Of a DNA stretch of 7,250 bases, positions 6,132 to 7,250 are shown in pieces (within the stretch, counting starts at the first letter, position 1; each line of letters starts with the position of its first letter). The notes beneath the pieces are model-generated. The model did no database searches. It was not told where the DNA came from and saw only the letters and a program-made list of their open reading frames with translations. The translations under genes and the position numbers were made by a program. The stretch lies in the NCBI GenBank assembly GCA_041689995.1, contig JBDNFD010000104.1, positions 1-7,250 of the forward strand, read 5' to 3'. Source of the DNA: DASSWG01 sp041689995. GTDB taxonomy: Bacteria; Bacteroidota; Bacteroidia; Flavobacteriales; Flavobacteriaceae.

Positions 6132-6904
6132 TGAAAAACTTCTTTTTATTTATTATTTATGTCTGTTTGTTTTGTTTTGGTTGCCAATACCAAAAAAAAA
6201 TAGATCCCTGTCATCAGGCTATAAGTGGCATCAAATTTATTACTGCTGATCTTCAAAGATTAAAAATAGATTCAACCACTTCTACCTTTTGGCATAGCAC
6301 TCGAACTTTAAAAGCATATTATGAAGATAATGAATCTCGACAGGTGAAATATTTAGAGGTGAATGTAAAAGATCATATTTATGGAGGTTCATATAAAGAA
6401 GAATATTTTTTTATTGGCGAGAATTATTATGCCCTTCGAGAAGTATACCCCGATACCCTATTAATATATTTTATATTTTATAAAAAAAACAATGATAGTA
6501 AAATTTATTATTGCCGTATCAAAAATAAATCAGTTGTAATTGATACAATTTCCCAGCAAGCCATAATAGATTCTAAAATTTCATCTTATTCTTATGTCCT
6601 CGATGTTTATTCATTTTTAATGCAAGATTTGCGTTTTGGTTTTATTGATCCTATTGGAGGAACTATTCCTACAGTTGAAACTACGGTGGACTCATTACCT
6701 TTATTTTCAAAATCAAATTTAAATGCTCCGATTATAAAAAGGCTTCCAAAAAGTGAGGATTTGATATATTTAGGAAATAAAAGAAATATCTTAAAGTCAG
6801 AGACAAAATATTGGTTTAAAGTTGCAATTAATTATAAGGGAAATCTTACGGGATGGATACATTGCAGAATTGAAGATCTAAAACCATTTACAGATGGCGA
6901 CTAG
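6131..6904 (+). CDS. Lipoprotein with C-terminal SH3-like region, putative immunity protein to the M15-like tip
   Basis: 257 residues, about twice the size of the other lipoproteins in the array. The signal peptide ends in a lipobox CFGC with lipidated Cys18. Residues about 25-175 form an unrecognised domain (DHIYGGSYKEEYFFIGENYY is typical). Residues about 181-253 look like a bacterial SH3 domain: PLFSKSNLNAPIIKRLPK, then DLIYLG, KYWFKVAI and GWIHCRIEDLKPF, the last matching the usual W-(V/I) ... L end of SH3b folds. Bacterial SH3 domains often bind peptidoglycan, so this protein may shield stem peptides or sit on the wall near the peptidase; that is inference. The start overlaps the toxin stop by one base (TAATG), fitting a toxin-immunity pair. 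Confidence 0.83.
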   Translation: MKNFFLFIIYVCLFCFGCQYQKKIDPCHQAISGIKFITADLQRLKIDSTTSTFWHSTRTLKAYYEDNESRQVKYLEVNVKDHIYGGSYKEEYFFIGENYYALREVYPDTLLIYFIFYKKNNDSKIYYCRIKNKSVVIDTISQQAIIDSKISSYSYVLDVYSFLMQDLRFGFIDPIGGTIPTVETTVDSLPLFSKSNLNAPIIKRLPKSEDLIYLGNKRNILKSETKYWFKVAINYKGNLTGWIHCRIEDLKPFTDGD

Positions 6905-7250
6905 TGATTTAGAGAACAATGTTCCGCGGGTATTGGAATTGGATCCGTTGGGCAGAATGTTCCTAAGGCGCAATGATAATGGGAGCGATGGTGCGCCCGT
7001 TTATTACGATACACGCTTTGAACTGGATATTTTGGGCCGAAAGCGCAAAGTAATTGATGCTCGCGGATTGGAAACCCTTTTTGCCCCTTCGCTGTTGCCG
7101 CCAACAAAGAAAATCAAAGACCGCACGGTTTACGAAAACAGCCCGGACAGCGGAAAAATTTGGCTCTTGCCCGATGTGACGGGCAAGCCGTCCTATAGCT
7201 GGGATGAGCGTGGATACCGCCAGCGTATGAACTATGATATTGCCCAACGG
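6894..7250 (+). CDS. RHS/YD-repeat mid-region fragment, 3'-partial
   Basis: An open frame of 119 codons from the ATG at 6894 to the window end, overlapping the end of the preceding lipoprotein gene by 11 bases. From about 6903 it reads RHS or Tc-toxin-like sequence: VLELDPLGRMF, YYDTRFELDILGRKRKVIDARG and, near the end, SYSWDERGYRQRMNYD. These are YD-type repeats that belong in the middle of an RHS shell, not at an N-terminus, so this copy is also 5'-truncated or was joined here by recombination; the ATG at 6894 is in the lipoprotein gene's code and may be fortuitous. The sequence is clearly richer in G and C than the lipoprotein gene before it, with a sharp switch at the junction. It probably leads into another toxin module beyond the window. 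Open frames on the opposite strand here are shadows. Confidence 0.75.
   Translation, partial: MATSDLENNVPRVLELDPLGRMFLRRNDNGSDGAPVYYDTRFELDILGRKRKVIDARGLETLFAPSLLPPTKKIKDRTVYENSPDSGKIWLLPDVTGKPSYSWDERGYRQRMNYDIAQR

Noticed and set aside
6901..7247. Two overlapping minus-strand frames near the window end
   Set aside because: The plus strand here encodes clear YD-repeat RHS sequence through to the window edge; the minus frames are shadows of GC-richer code.
1..7250. Insertion sequence or integron-like cassette mechanism
   Set aside because: No transposase or integrase frame, no terminal inverted repeats and no target duplications were seen; repeated RHS cores explain the mosaic by homologous recombination.

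Overview
The window is a tandem array of RHS-family polymorphic-toxin tips, most likely from a member of the Bacteroidota. The lineage is inferred from AT-rich coding sequence, lipoprotein signal peptides ending in a lipobox, and RHS/YD-repeat sequence of the kind common in that phylum. No marker gene fixes genus or species.

Layout, all on the + strand. (1) 1-981: the 3' end of an RHS protein whose start lies upstream of the window. Its tip is a phage-type (GH24) lysozyme, and a lipoprotein gene follows with an ATGA overlap (978-1418). (2) 1497-2966: an N-terminally truncated RHS segment ending in a putative HExxH zinc metallopeptidase, again followed by a lipoprotein gene with an ATGA overlap (2963-3343). 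(3) 3356-3631: a short scrap of RHS code fused to an unrecognised 86-codon frame. (4) 3711-4697: an RHS-core tip with no ATG before the core, ending in an N-acetylmuramidase (DUF3380-type) domain, followed by a lipoprotein gene with an ATGA overlap (4694-5065). (5) 5208-6131: another RHS-core tip, ending in an M15-like D,D-/L,D-peptidase domain, followed by a lipoprotein gene with a TAATG overlap (6131-6904) that carries a C-terminal SH3-like region. (6) 6894-7250: the start of a further, more GC-rich RHS mid-region that runs off the window.

Functional reading (inference): each tip is a toxin that acts in the periplasm. Three of the four should cut peptidoglycan at different bonds (glycan strand twice, peptide stem once), and the fourth looks like a protease. 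The coupled lipoprotein behind each tip is the natural candidate for its immunity protein, placed in the same compartment as the toxin. Only the first tip is joined to an RHS body that extends out of the window. The other three look like displaced 'orphan' cassettes.

The RHS cores form two families of direct repeats: A (1-234 and 2001-2234) and B (3753-4019 and 5219-5465). Within each pair the copies are in codon register, so recombination between cores would swap toxin and immunity together onto the expressed RHS trunk. There is no RNA gene, CRISPR array or recognisable transposase. The gaps between modules are all shorter than 150 bases.
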